64,000 bases of DNA from Hymenobacter algoricola (GTDB taxonomy: Bacteria > Bacteroidota > Bacteroidia > Cytophagales > Hymenobacteraceae): NCBI RefSeq assembly GCF_039539525.1, contig NZ_BAABDH010000022.1:1-64000 (forward strand), in the 5' to 3' direction. A program made the translations under genes and the position numbers. Positions within the stretch are counted from its first letter, which is position 1, and every line of letters begins with the position of its first letter. Below are positions 35,478 through 44,076 of this stretch, in pieces. The notes beneath the pieces are model-generated. The model did no database searches, was not told where the DNA came from, and saw nothing but the letters and a program-made list of their open reading frames with translations.

Positions 35478-38117
35478 CTACGGCACGGCCACCGTCACGC
35501 TCAGGTAGTACAGCCCGCCCACCGCCGGCCCGCCCAGGTAGGTCACGTAGTACTGGTTGAGTACGTTGGTGGCCCCCAGCTTGAAGCGCAGGTCGGGCCG
35601 GGGCAGCGCGTAGCTCAGCTGGGCGTCGAGGGTGCGGTAGGCGGGCACGAAGCCGCTCACCAGAAACGTCTGGGAGTAGTAGCGCTGCTGCCAGCGGTAG
35701 CTGAGCCCGAAGCCCAGGCCCCGGTAGGCGTCCTCGTTGCCCAGACTCATAGTATAGAGCCAGCGCGGGGTGTTGAAGCCGTCCTCCAGCCCGTCGCCCG
35801 ACTCGGTGCGGGCCAGGCGGGCGGAGGTCGCGCTGGCCCCGGCCCGAAAGCCCTGGGGCAGCTCGTAGCGCAGCCCCAGCGAGCCGCCGTAGGTGTACAC
35901 CCGGCTGCGGGCGTTGGTCCAGAGCCGGTAGCGGCTCTGGGTGGCCCGGCTGCTGAGGTAGCTGGCGGCCGAGTCGGGGTTGGTGGTTTTGGGCACGGAG
36001 GCCTCCACCTGGGCAATAAAGTCGCGGTAGGCATTGTAGTAGAAGTCCACGTCGGCCAGCAGCCGCCCGCCCGGCCCCAGCGCGGCCTTGTAGCCCACTT
36101 CCCACGAGCTGATGTGCTCGGGCTGCAGGTAAGTATAGGGGGTACGGCGCAGCAGGCCCTGGCTCTGGGCAATGGCCTGCTGCCGCTTCTGCGCCGCCGG
36201 GGCCGAAGAAGTATTAGCGTTGACGGCCGCCGTCACGGCCGCGTTGAAGGCATCGATGCTGGCGCGCAGGTAGCTGTTCTCAAACACCCCGTCCGACATC
36301 ACCCGCAGCCCGCCGATGCGCTTCACCTGCCCGCTGTTGACGTTGGAAAAGCCCTCGAACAGGCTCGGAAAGCGGTAGCCGCGCTGGTAGCTCCCCCGGA
36401 AGTTGTGCCGCGGCGTGGGCGAGTACCCCGCCGTCAGGCGCGGGTTGAAGCGCAGGGCGAAGTAGTCGTTCTTGTCGGCCCGCAGCGTGGCCGTAAGCCG
36501 GACCTTGCCGGCGAGCAGGCGGGCGCCGGCCTGCACGAAGCCCCCGGTTTTGGAGTAGGTCAGGTTGTCGCCCAGCGGGTCGCGGCCCTTCCCCGGGTTG
36601 ATGAAGTAGTTGCCGTCGGGCTCGATGACGTAAGTGCGGTGGTCGGCCCCGGCCAGCAGGTCCACGGCCGCGGGCAGCCCCCGGCGCCCGTCCTGCCGCA
36701 GCACCGCCCCGAGGTTCACCTGGCCCTCGGCGTGGAGCAGGTTGGCCTGCACCCGCAGGGCCGCGCCCCGGTCCCAGTTGTTGATGTTCTGCAGCTCCCT
36801 TAGGCGCTGCCCGAATTCGGGCGTGCCGGGCTGCAGGCGGCCGGCATCGGCGGCCGTGCGGGCGGCGGCGTGGGCCTGGGCCACGGGCTGGCCGGCCTGG
36901 GTGGCCGCGTTCCAGGCCGTGGTATAGTCCTGGTTCCAGACGGCATCCGGCTTGTAGCTGCGGTCCAGGTTCTCGGCCGCGGAGCGCAGGTTATAGCTTT
37001 TGCCGGTGTTTTCCCGCGTGGCGTAGGCCCGCACCTGCACCACCGGACTGGTCAGCTGCAGGGCGTGCTGCTGCAGGCGGTAGTCCTGGAGCCGGAAGCG
37101 GTTGGCGCGCTGGTACACATTGTCGAGCACCGCCACGCGGTAGGTGTAGGCCAGCTCGGCCCGGGCGCCCACCTTGTAGTGCAGCGCCGCGTCGGCCTTG
37201 ATGGTTTGCAGGCGGTAGTCCACCACGTCCTGCTCGTCGTAGCCGGTACGGGCCACCGCGTAGCTTTTGCCGCCCAGCGTCAGCGCGCTGCGGTTCGACG
37301 ACTCGTTGCCGTAGCTGTTCACCGGGTCGTGGGCCGGGTTGTCGGCCCCGAGCAGGCCGGTGGTGGCGTTGCCAGCGGGGTTGAGCTCGGTCTGGTCGGT
37401 AGCCGTCCAGTCGTAGCCGCGCAGGTAGGTGCCGTTCACCTTGAAGGCCAGTTTCGGCAGCAGCACCCGGGCGTAGCGCAGGCTGGTTTCGGAAAACGGC
37501 CGCGCCCTGGTGCTGGCGTCGCGCAGGTGGTTGACGCCGGTCTTCTGCTGTACGCTCAGCCCCCCGGACGTAAACGGATTACGGGTGCTGAAATTCGCCA
37601 GCCCGTTGATGGCGTTGAGCCCGTACAGGGCCGCCGCGGTGCCCGGCACGATTTCCACCGTGCTGATATCCAGGTCGCCCGGGCCGAGCACGTTGCCGAT
37701 GGGCGCGCCGATGTGGGGCGCCTGGTTGTCGATGCCGTCGACGAGCTGGGCAAAGCGCACGTTGGTGGTGTTGGTGAAGCCGCGGGCGTTTATCACCTTG
37801 AAGCCCAGGCTGGGCGTAAGCAGCTGCACGCCCTTCACGTGCTCGATGGCGTCGAAAAACGAGGGGGCCGGCGTGAGGCGCAGGTCCCGGGCCGTGAGCT
37901 TCTCCACCGTCACCGGCGACTGCAAAATGCTTTCCTCCCCCTTCGAAGCCGACACCACTACCTCGCCCAGCGCCACATTTTTACGGACGGTGTCGGCCGC
38001 AATACTGGTTTGGGGCGCACCAGCCACTTGCTGGGCGCCGGCCTGGCGGGCAATCAGTAGCCCCAGCACGGCAATTATACTGGCCGCGCCCCGACGCCGG
38101 CGTAGAGGTTGAGTCAT
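35478..38117 (-). CDS. TonB-dependent outer-membrane receptor, probable ModE target
   Basis: 879 residues from the ATG at 38117 (MTQPLRRRRGAAS). There is a signal peptide (SIIAVLGLLIARQAGA), a TonB-box-like segment GEVVVSASKG near 50, a plug domain (~65-200: SPVTVEKLTARDLR, QLVDGIDNQAPHIG, VEIVPGTAAALYGLNAINGLAN) and a 22-strand barrel ending LSVTVAVP. It lacks the N-terminal carboxypeptidase-regulatory domain of SusC-type receptors and has no SusD partner, which points to a small chelate rather than glycan. The gene lies 73 bp after a ModE-like regulator on the same strand, and a ModE-box palindrome sits between them. The best inference is uptake of molybdate or a molybdenum/tungsten chelate. 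Confidence 0.88.
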   Translation of the reverse strand: MTQPLRRRRGAASIIAVLGLLIARQAGAQQVAGAPQTSIAADTVRKNVALGEVVVSASKGEESILQSPVTVEKLTARDLRLTPAPSFFDAIEHVKGVQLLTPSLGFKVINARGFTNTTNVRFAQLVDGIDNQAPHIGAPIGNVLGPGDLDISTVEIVPGTAAALYGLNAINGLANFSTRNPFTSGGLSVQQKTGVNHLRDASTRARPFSETSLRYARVLLPKLAFKVNGTYLRGYDWTATDQTELNPAGNATTGLLGADNPAHDPVNSYGNESSNRSALTLGGKSYAVARTGYDEQDVVDYRLQTIKADAALHYKVGARAELAYTYRVAVLDNVYQRANRFRLQDYRLQQHALQLTSPVVQVRAYATRENTGKSYNLRSAAENLDRSYKPDAVWNQDYTTAWNAATQAGQPVAQAHAAARTAADAGRLQPGTPEFGQRLRELQNINNWDRGAALRVQANLLHAEGQVNLGAVLRQDGRRGLPAAVDLLAGADHRTYVIEPDGNYFINPGKGRDPLGDNLTYSKTGGFVQAGARLLAGKVRLTATLRADKNDYFALRFNPRLTAGYSPTPRHNFRGSYQRGYRFPSLFEGFSNVNSGQVKRIGGLRVMSDGVFENSYLRASIDAFNAAVTAAVNANTSSAPAAQKRQQAIAQSQGLLRRTPYTYLQPEHISSWEVGYKAALGPGGRLLADVDFYYNAYRDFIAQVEASVPKTTNPDSAASYLSSRATQSRYRLWTNARSRVYTYGGSLGLRYELPQGFRAGASATSARLARTESGDGLEDGFNTPRWLYTMSLGNEDAYRGLGFGLSYRWQQRYYSQTFLVSGFVPAYRTLDAQLSYALPRPDLRFKLGATNVLNQYYVTYLGGPAVGGLYYLSVTVAVP

Positions 38118-38143
38118 AGAATCCGGAAGCAGAGTTGCGCCGT

Positions 38144-38167
38144 CGTTATATTTCCACAAACATAACG
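38144..38167. promoter_or_regulatory. ModE-box palindrome overlapping the TonB receptor promoter
   Basis: CGTTAT at 38144-38149, 12 nt, then ATAACG at 38162-38167; the symmetry extends one base further on each side (T...A). This is the half-site and spacing of the E. coli modA operator bound by ModE, and the extended left (CGTTATATT) and right (CATAACG) edges also agree as I recall that operator. On the minus strand TATGTTTG (38164-38157), an exact TAnnTTTG -7 box for the receptor gene, lies inside the palindrome, so a bound regulator would block the promoter. Confidence 0.65.
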
Positions 38168-38190
38168 AAGAACTCTGCCAGATGTTCCGT

Positions 38191-38550
38191 CTACTGGGTC
38201 AGGCGCTGACCTTCCGCCGCCAGAAACGCCTGAAACCGGGCCTGCATAGCCTCAAACTCCCGAATCAACTCCAGCCCCTCGGCCGTGACGACGGCCCCGC
38301 CCCCGCGGGTACCGCCGGCCTGGGTGCCTACCAGGGGCTGTCGGGCCTGCCGGTTCAGGGAGTTCACCAGGTCCCAGGCCCGCTTATACGACATGCCCAT
38401 AGCCTTGGCCGCCTGGGAGATGGAGCCCAGGGCGTGAATGTGCTGGAGCAGCTCCAGCCGCCCGATGCCCATAAACCGGTCGTCGGGCCCCTCAATCCAG
38501 AGGCGGCCGTTGAGGCGAAACGGCAGGTCGGGGCGCAGCAGCTCTTTCAT
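38191..38550 (-). CDS. Single-domain ModE-like winged-helix regulator
   Basis: 119 residues, only the N-terminal DNA-binding domain of ModE. Diagnostic strings are GRLELLQHIHALGSISQAAKAMGMSYKRAW (helix-turn-helix, residues ~30-60) and GGTRGGGAVVTAEG (wing, ~80-93). Full-length ModE carries two C-terminal molybdate-binding (MOP) domains; these are absent and the frame ends cleanly in TAG. Sensing must therefore be indirect, be lost, or use a separate Mop protein. It is transcribed towards the TonB receptor, with the ModE box in between. Confidence 0.9.
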   Translation of the reverse strand: MKELLRPDLPFRLNGRLWIEGPDDRFMGIGRLELLQHIHALGSISQAAKAMGMSYKRAWDLVNSLNRQARQPLVGTQAGGTRGGGAVVTAEGLELIREFEAMQARFQAFLAAEGQRLTQ

Positions 38551-38802
38551 GCTGCAAGCTTAGGAAAATCCTGACGCCCCCTCCATTCCAGGTCCGCCTT
38601 TCTCCTCATCCTTCTCCTCCTGGGGGCGTGGACGGTAACCGAAAAGAACGTCATGCCGAGCATGAGTGCCATTTCACTTTCTGTCCGCACACCCTAAGCC
38701 GTGCAACTCAGCTCCAACGCAACGCCCCCCCTGCTCCAACACAACCCCGCCCCGCCGCCAGCTGGCGACGGGGCGGGGTCCGGCAACAGAAAGCCGAAGC
38801 GA

Positions 38803-39102
38803 CTAGGCGCCTTTGGAGGCCAGAATATCCACCATTTCGATGGTGGGCTCCGCCGCCAGCAGCTCGGGCGCGTGGGCGAAAAGAGCCTCGGCGACCTGGC
38901 CGCCCAGGTGGACCTTGCGGCCGGCCTCGTCGGGGAAGGTGTCGAAGATACCGAACGTAGAGGGTCCCAGCTGAATGCCGTACCACGTGGTGGTGTCGGG
39001 CTCCAGCTCCACCAGGGCGAGGCCGCCGCGCAGAAAATCGGCCACGGCCTGCTCTTTGCCGGGCTTGGCTTCTAGGCGAACTAACAATCCTACTTTGCTC
39101 AT
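38803..39102 (-). CDS. Antibiotic biosynthesis monooxygenase (ABM) domain protein
   Basis: 99 residues from the ATG at 39102. It is a complete single ABM ferredoxin-like domain: VGLLVRLEAKPGKEQAVADFL, LVELEPDTTTWYGIQLGPS, FGIFDTFPDEAGRKVHLGG, then a C-terminal EMVDILAS strand. Proteins of this size are dimeric quinol or small-molecule monooxygenases or simple dimers of unknown substrate. A GC-rich hairpin without T run (38744-38779) follows. The gene is divergent from the MFS gene at 39346. Confidence 0.85.
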   Translation of the reverse strand: MSKVGLLVRLEAKPGKEQAVADFLRGGLALVELEPDTTTWYGIQLGPSTFGIFDTFPDEAGRKVHLGGQVAEALFAHAPELLAAEPTIEMVDILASKGA

Positions 39103-39191
39103 ACGGGTCGTGCTGAAAAGGTGGAACTCCCTAACTACCGCCCCACGGCCCGATTGTTCCGGCCCCGCTACCCCACCGGACCAGCTGGCGC

Positions 39192-39275
39192 CGCGACCCT
39201 GCGCTTCCTGGCGTTGAAAGACTGCCAACGCTTATTCCAACCAGCCTCAGCCCGCGGTAGCCGCGCAGGGTCGCG
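39192..39275. repeat. 13-bp perfect inverted repeat in a divergent intergenic region
   Basis: CGCGACCCTGCGC at 39192-39204 and GCGCAGGGTCGCG at 39263-39275 are separated by 58 bp. They lie between the divergent ABM and MFS starts. Confidence 0.7.
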
Positions 39276-39345
39276 GGTGCGTAGTCGTTCCCGGCCGGGG
39301 ATTTGGGTACCTTGCCGCCCCGCTCCCGCTCCCACCCAGTACCCT

Positions 39346-40602
39346 ATGCGACTCACTTTACCCACCATTGTGGGGGCGCAGTTCTGCTGCACCTCGCTCT
39401 GGTTTGCCGGCAATGCCGTAGCCCCCGATATGGCGGCTCGGTTTCACCTGGGCCCCGGCTTCGTGGCCGCCCTCACCAGTGCCGTACAGCTGGGCTTCAT
39501 TGCCGGCACCCTGGCTTTCGCCCTGCTGGCCGTGGCCGACCGCTTCTCTCCTTCCCGGGTATTTTTGGTCAGTGCCCTACTGGCCGCGCTCAGTAACCTG
39601 GCCGTTATGATCGAAGGACTGGAAACCGAAGGACTGCTGGCCTGCCGGTTCCTGACCGGGTTTTTCCTGGCCGGCATCTACCCCGTGGGCATGAAAATCG
39701 CCTCCGACTACTACCAGGCCGGATTGGGCCGGTCGCTGGGGTGGCTGGTGGGGGCGCTGGTGCTGGGCACGGCGTTTCCGCATTTGCTCAAGGGACTCGC
39801 CGCCCGGCTGCCCTGGCAGACCGTGACGCTGGCCACCTCCGCGCTGGCGGCCCTGGGCGGCCTGGCGCTGGGGCTGCTGGTCCCCGACGGCCCCCACCGC
39901 CGCCCCGGGCCACCCCTGAGTTTGACCGCCTGTCTGACCGGGTTTCGCCGGCCGGAGTTTCGGGCGGCCGCTTTCGGCTACTTCGGCCACATGTGGGAGC
40001 TGTACACCTTCTGGGCCTTCGTGCCGGTACTGCTGACGGCCTACAACGCCCGCCACCCCGGCGCGGCCCTGTCGGTGCCGCTGCTTTCCTTCGGCATCAT
40101 CGGCGGGGGCAGCCTGGCCTGCGTGGGCAGCGGGCTGCTCTCGCAGGTGGTACCGGCCCGCGCGGTGGCGGCGGGGGCGCTGGCGCTGTCGGGGCTGTGC
40201 TGCCTGGCGTCGCCCCTGGTGCTGGGCGGCAATTCGCCGGCGCTGCTGCTGGGGTTCCTGTTTTTCTGGGGCCTGGTGGTGGTAGCCGATTCGCCGCTGT
40301 TTTCCACCCTGGTAGCCCGCCACGCCCCGGAAGCCGCCCGCGGCACCTCGCTCACCATCGTCAACTGCCTGGGCTTCGCCCTGACCATTGTCAGCATTCA
40401 GCTCACGGGCTGGCTGGCGCCCCGGCTTGGCCCGCAGCTGCTGTTTCTGCCATTGGCGGTGGGGCCGGCGTTGGGGCTGTGGGCCCTGTGGCGGGGGCGG
40501 CCGGGGCGGAATGCTGCAGTGGCGGCCCGGAATGACTGGCGGCGGCCCACCACGGCCGGCGTAGTGGCACAGCACCAGGGCGCCACTGCTCATTCGTTGT
40601 GA
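39346..40602 (+). CDS. MFS transporter, 12 TM
   Basis: 418 residues from the ATG at 39346 (MRLTLPTIVGAQFCCTSLWF). The open frame upstream of it is not coding-like. About 12 hydrophobic helices are visible. The loop between helices 2 and 3 carries the degenerate motif VADRFSPSR, and helix 5 reads GFFLAGIYPVGMKIASDYY. This resembles NarK/YfcJ-like sugar or metabolite MFS members rather than the drug families. The substrate is unknown. Confidence 0.88.
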   Translation: MRLTLPTIVGAQFCCTSLWFAGNAVAPDMAARFHLGPGFVAALTSAVQLGFIAGTLAFALLAVADRFSPSRVFLVSALLAALSNLAVMIEGLETEGLLACRFLTGFFLAGIYPVGMKIASDYYQAGLGRSLGWLVGALVLGTAFPHLLKGLAARLPWQTVTLATSALAALGGLALGLLVPDGPHRRPGPPLSLTACLTGFRRPEFRAAAFGYFGHMWELYTFWAFVPVLLTAYNARHPGAALSVPLLSFGIIGGGSLACVGSGLLSQVVPARAVAAGALALSGLCCLASPLVLGGNSPALLLGFLFFWGLVVVADSPLFSTLVARHAPEAARGTSLTIVNCLGFALTIVSIQLTGWLAPRLGPQLLFLPLAVGPALGLWALWRGRPGRNAAVAARNDWRRPTTAGVVAQHQGATAHSL

Positions 40603-40686
40603 TAATTTGCCAGAAGCTCTGATGCCCCGGGCCCGGTCAATCTGAGCCCCGGCAAGCGGCGGCCGGCCACACTGCCCGCCCATAGC

Positions 40687-40719
40687 AAAGCCCCGAAACC
40701 TGCCGGTTCCGGGGCTTTT
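40687..40719. terminator. Bidirectional terminator
   Basis: A 14-bp stem with one mismatch (AAAGCCCCGAAACC / GGTTCCGGGGCTTT) and a 4-nt loop lies between the convergent MFS and molybdenum-enzyme genes. Confidence 0.87.
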
Positions 40720-40738
40720 GATTATCAGCAGCTATCCT

Positions 40739-42970
40739 TTACAGCAGCTTATCGAGCATAATCGGCAGCTCCCGCACGCGCTTGCCGGTGGCGTGGAAGA
40801 TGGCGTTGGCCACGGCGGCGGCCACGCCCAGCATGCCGACCTCGCCAATGCCTTTCACCCCCAGCGGATTCACGATGTCGTCTTCCTCCTCCACGAATAC
40901 CACGTCGATGTCGTGGATGTCGGCGTTGACGGGAATGTGGTACTCGGCGTAGTTGTGGTTCACGTAGCGGCCGAACTTATGGTCCATCACGGTTTCCTCC
41001 ATCAGCGCCGCGCTGATGCCCCACACCACCGAGCCCAGCACCTGGGAGCGGGCAGTTTTGGGGTTCATGATGCGGCCGGCGGCCACGGCATTCACCACCC
41101 GGGTGACGTGCACGGTGCCCAGGTCCTCATCTACCTCCACTTCCACAAATACCGCGTTGTGGGCGTGCAGCGAGTACTGCTTCTGCTTGGCCAGGTCCGG
41201 CGCGGCGGTGGCGTCGGCTTCCAGCTTGGTTTCCCCGCTGGCCTGCACAATGTCGCGGATGACGACGGCCTGGTTGTGGTCGAGGCGCAGGCGCAGCTGG
41301 CCGTTCACGAACTCCACGTCCTCAAACTTGGCGTCGGCCAGCGGCGAGCCTTCCATCTTCTGGGCCAGCTTAAGCAGCTTTTCGCCCAGAGCCTCGCAGG
41401 CTTCCTTCACGGCCGTGCCTACCGAGGCGGCGGTCCAGGAGCCGCCCTGCACGGGGGCGGGAGGGAAGTTGGTGTCGCCGAGCTGGAAATCGACGGCCTC
41501 CAGGGGCAGGCCCAGGTACTCGGCCGCCACCTGCGTCATAATGGTGTAGGTGCCGGTACCGATTTCGTTGGTGGCGCTCTGCACCGTCAGCTTGCCGTCG
41601 GCCGAGAGCGAGACTTTCGCGGCGGCCTTCTGCTGGCTGGCATCCCAGACGCCGCTGGCCATGCCCCAGCCCACGAGCATGTTGCCGCGGCGGGTGGCGC
41701 GGGGCGCGGGGTTGCGCTTCTCCCAGCCAAACTTGGCCGCGCCCTCGTGGTAGCACTCCCGCAGCTTCTTGCTCGAAAACGGCTTGTCGAGGTTCTGGTC
41801 GCGGTCGGCGTAGCTGCGCAGGCGCAGCTCCAGCGGGTCGAGGCCGGCGGCGTAGGCCAGCTCATCCATGGCAATTTCGAGGGCAATGGAGCCGGTGGCG
41901 GCGCCGGGGGCGCGCATGTCCTGGGGCGAGTACACGTCGAGCTTGGCCAGCTGGTAGCCCAGCTTCACGTTGGCGCACTGGTAGAGCATGCCCGACCAGT
42001 TCACCACGTTTTCGGTGTAGTCCTCAAAGCGCGAGGTTTCGTGCAGAGCGTGGTGGTGCAGGGAAGCCAGCGAGCCGTCGGGGTTGGTACCCAGCTTCAC
42101 GGTTTGCAGCGTGTGGGGGCGGTGACCGATGCTGAACATCTGCTGGCGCGTGAGGCTCACCCGCACGGAGTGTCTCAGTTCCAGCGCCGCCAGCACGGCC
42201 ATAAACAGCTGGTACTGGGGCCGCAGCCCCGAGCCGAAGCCGCCGCCGGTGTACCGGGAGATAACCCGGGCCTCGTCCTTGCTCAGCCCAAAGATCTGAC
42301 GGATGTAGCGCTGGCTGTTGGGGGCGCCCTGGGTTTTGTCGTACACGGTCAGCTTGCCGCCCTCGTGGTACTCCACGGTGGAGGCAAACATTTCCATCGG
42401 GTTGTGGTGCTGGGTGCCGTGCACGTACTCCTGGTCGACGCGGTGGGTGGCACGCTCGAACTCCTGGTCGGCCTGGCCCCGGGGCGGGGGCGGCGGCACG
42501 AAGCCGGTTTTGCCGGTACCGGGCTCAAAGCCCTGGGTGCGCTTGGTTTCGATGTCGGTTTCGTGCCCGGCCTGCTCGTACTCGATCTTCAGAATCGAGG
42601 CGGCATAGCGGGCCAGCTCAAACGTGTCGGCCACCACCAGCGCCACGGGCTGCTGGCTGAACTTGACCTCGGCGCTGTGCAGGGGCCGGAACGGGGAGCC
42701 GCCGGGCGCGATGTCGTCCTTGTAGCTACGGTCTAGTAGGGCCAGCGTGGGCACGTTTTCGTGGGAGAAAACCTGCAGTACGCCCGGCAGCGCCAGCACT
42801 TCGGCCGCGTCTATCTTCGTGATTTTGCCCTTGGCAATGGGGCTGCTCACCACGTAGCCGTAGGCCAGGTTGGGTACGTTGAACTCGGCGGCGTACTTGG
42901 CGGCGCCGGTTACCTTGGCCGGGCCGTCGACGCGGCTCGTGGCCTTGCCGATATAGTTGGTATCGTTCAT
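40739..42970 (-). CDS. paoC: Molybdenum-binding subunit of a PaoABC-type aldehyde oxidoreductase
   Basis: 743 residues. It is the large xanthine-oxidase-family subunit, starting directly at IGKATSRVDGPAKVTGAAKYAAEF. Cofactor-binding regions include RYTGGGFGSG, MRAPGAATGSIALEIAMDELA, QSATNEIGTGTYTIMTQ and QGGSWTAASVGTAV. The catalytic Glu is in VKGIGEVGMLG (near 710). There is no Tat signal on this subunit. It is the last gene of the operon paoA-paoB-paoC, 5 bp after paoB. By family it oxidises aromatic or aliphatic aldehydes to acids, but xanthine-type substrates cannot be excluded. No XdhC/PaoD-like sulfuration chaperone is in the window. Confidence 0.9.
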   Translation of the reverse strand: MNDTNYIGKATSRVDGPAKVTGAAKYAAEFNVPNLAYGYVVSSPIAKGKITKIDAAEVLALPGVLQVFSHENVPTLALLDRSYKDDIAPGGSPFRPLHSAEVKFSQQPVALVVADTFELARYAASILKIEYEQAGHETDIETKRTQGFEPGTGKTGFVPPPPPRGQADQEFERATHRVDQEYVHGTQHHNPMEMFASTVEYHEGGKLTVYDKTQGAPNSQRYIRQIFGLSKDEARVISRYTGGGFGSGLRPQYQLFMAVLAALELRHSVRVSLTRQQMFSIGHRPHTLQTVKLGTNPDGSLASLHHHALHETSRFEDYTENVVNWSGMLYQCANVKLGYQLAKLDVYSPQDMRAPGAATGSIALEIAMDELAYAAGLDPLELRLRSYADRDQNLDKPFSSKKLRECYHEGAAKFGWEKRNPAPRATRRGNMLVGWGMASGVWDASQQKAAAKVSLSADGKLTVQSATNEIGTGTYTIMTQVAAEYLGLPLEAVDFQLGDTNFPPAPVQGGSWTAASVGTAVKEACEALGEKLLKLAQKMEGSPLADAKFEDVEFVNGQLRLRLDHNQAVVIRDIVQASGETKLEADATAAPDLAKQKQYSLHAHNAVFVEVEVDEDLGTVHVTRVVNAVAAGRIMNPKTARSQVLGSVVWGISAALMEETVMDHKFGRYVNHNYAEYHIPVNADIHDIDVVFVEEEDDIVNPLGVKGIGEVGMLGVAAAVANAIFHATGKRVRELPIMLDKLL

Positions 42971-42975
42971 CTGGC

Positions 42976-43995
42976 TTACGGATTAGAGTTCTGGAAGGCT
43001 TCAGTTACGGGCATACCCTCGGCAGCCTGCTTCAGGGCGCGTACGATGGCGCGCTTGGCCAATTCAATTTTGAACGTGTTGTGGCCGTAGCCTCTGGCAC
43101 CCTCCACTACTTTGGCAGCCACCCGGCGGAAAGTGTCCTCGGTAGCCGGCTGGCCTTTGAGCATTTCTTCGGCGGCCGGGTCGCGCCAGGGCTTGTGGGC
43201 CACACCGCCCAGCGCCAAGCGGGCTTCCTTAATCGTATTGCCGTCCAGCTGTAGGGCGGCCGCCACCGATACCAGCGCAAAAGCGTAGCTGGACCGGTCG
43301 CGCAGCTTCAGGTAGCTGAAGTTCTTACTAAAGTCCTCGGCCGGCAGGTCGATGGCCGTCACGATTTCGTCGGGCTGGAGCGTGTTGTCGAACTGGGGCG
43401 TGTCGCCGGGCAGGCGGTGGAAGTCAGCAAACGGAATGGTCCGCTCCCCGCTTTTGCCCGTCACGCGCACCGTGGCGGCCAGCGCGGCCAGGGCCACGCA
43501 CATATCCGACGGATGCGTGGCAATGCACGACTCGCTGGTGCCCAGAATGCCCAGAATGCGGTTGTAGCCGCCGATGGCCGAACAGCCCGAGCCGGGTTCC
43601 CGCTTGTTGCAGGGCGTGGCCACGTCGTAGAAATAGTAGCAGCGGGTGCGCTGCAACAGGTTGCCGCCATTGGTAGCCATGTTGCGCAGCTGGGGCGAGG
43701 CCCCGGCCAGAATCGCCTGGCTCAGCAGCGGATACCGCCGCTCCACCTCCTCGTGCCAGGCCGTATCGGCGTTGGTAGTCAGCGCGCCGAGGCGCAGGCC
43801 GCCGTCGGGCAAGGCGTCAATTTTGGTGAGCGGCAGGTGGTTGATGTCGATCAGCCGGGTGGGCCGCTCCACGTTTTCCTTCATCAAATCGAGCAGGTTG
43901 GTGCCGCCCGCAATGAATTTAACCTGGTCGGAAGCCGATTTTTCGCGCACTGCCGTGTCGACGGCCGTGGCGCGGGTATAGGTGAAACTGTTCAT
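42976..43995 (-). CDS. paoB: FAD-binding subunit with extra Fe-S cluster, PaoB type
   Basis: 339 residues. The N-terminal FAD domain has FIAGGTNLLDLMKENVERP (~28-46) and GASPQLRNMATNGGNLLQRTR. The following insert contains C119, C129, C138 and C157 (CNKREPGSGC, SESCIATHPSDMC), which is the additional [4Fe-4S] site known from E. coli PaoB/YagS and absent in ordinary xanthine dehydrogenase FAD subunits. The C-terminal CO_deh_flav_C domain starts near 230. This insert is the main reason to call the complex PaoABC-like. It ends 5 bp before paoC. Confidence 0.9.
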   Translation of the reverse strand: MNSFTYTRATAVDTAVREKSASDQVKFIAGGTNLLDLMKENVERPTRLIDINHLPLTKIDALPDGGLRLGALTTNADTAWHEEVERRYPLLSQAILAGASPQLRNMATNGGNLLQRTRCYYFYDVATPCNKREPGSGCSAIGGYNRILGILGTSESCIATHPSDMCVALAALAATVRVTGKSGERTIPFADFHRLPGDTPQFDNTLQPDEIVTAIDLPAEDFSKNFSYLKLRDRSSYAFALVSVAAALQLDGNTIKEARLALGGVAHKPWRDPAAEEMLKGQPATEDTFRRVAAKVVEGARGYGHNTFKIELAKRAIVRALKQAAEGMPVTEAFQNSNP

Positions 43996-44076
43996 TTCTT
44001 AGAGCTGAGAAGTTGGATTTTAGAGCTTCGAGGCAGGTAGGAATGACGGAACCCTGGGGTTTCGCGCTTCTCCGTT

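Noticed and set aside
38744..38779. GC-rich hairpin after the ABM gene as a terminator
   Set aside because: The stem is long, but no T run follows on the minus strand, so it is at best a weak terminator and was left out as a feature.
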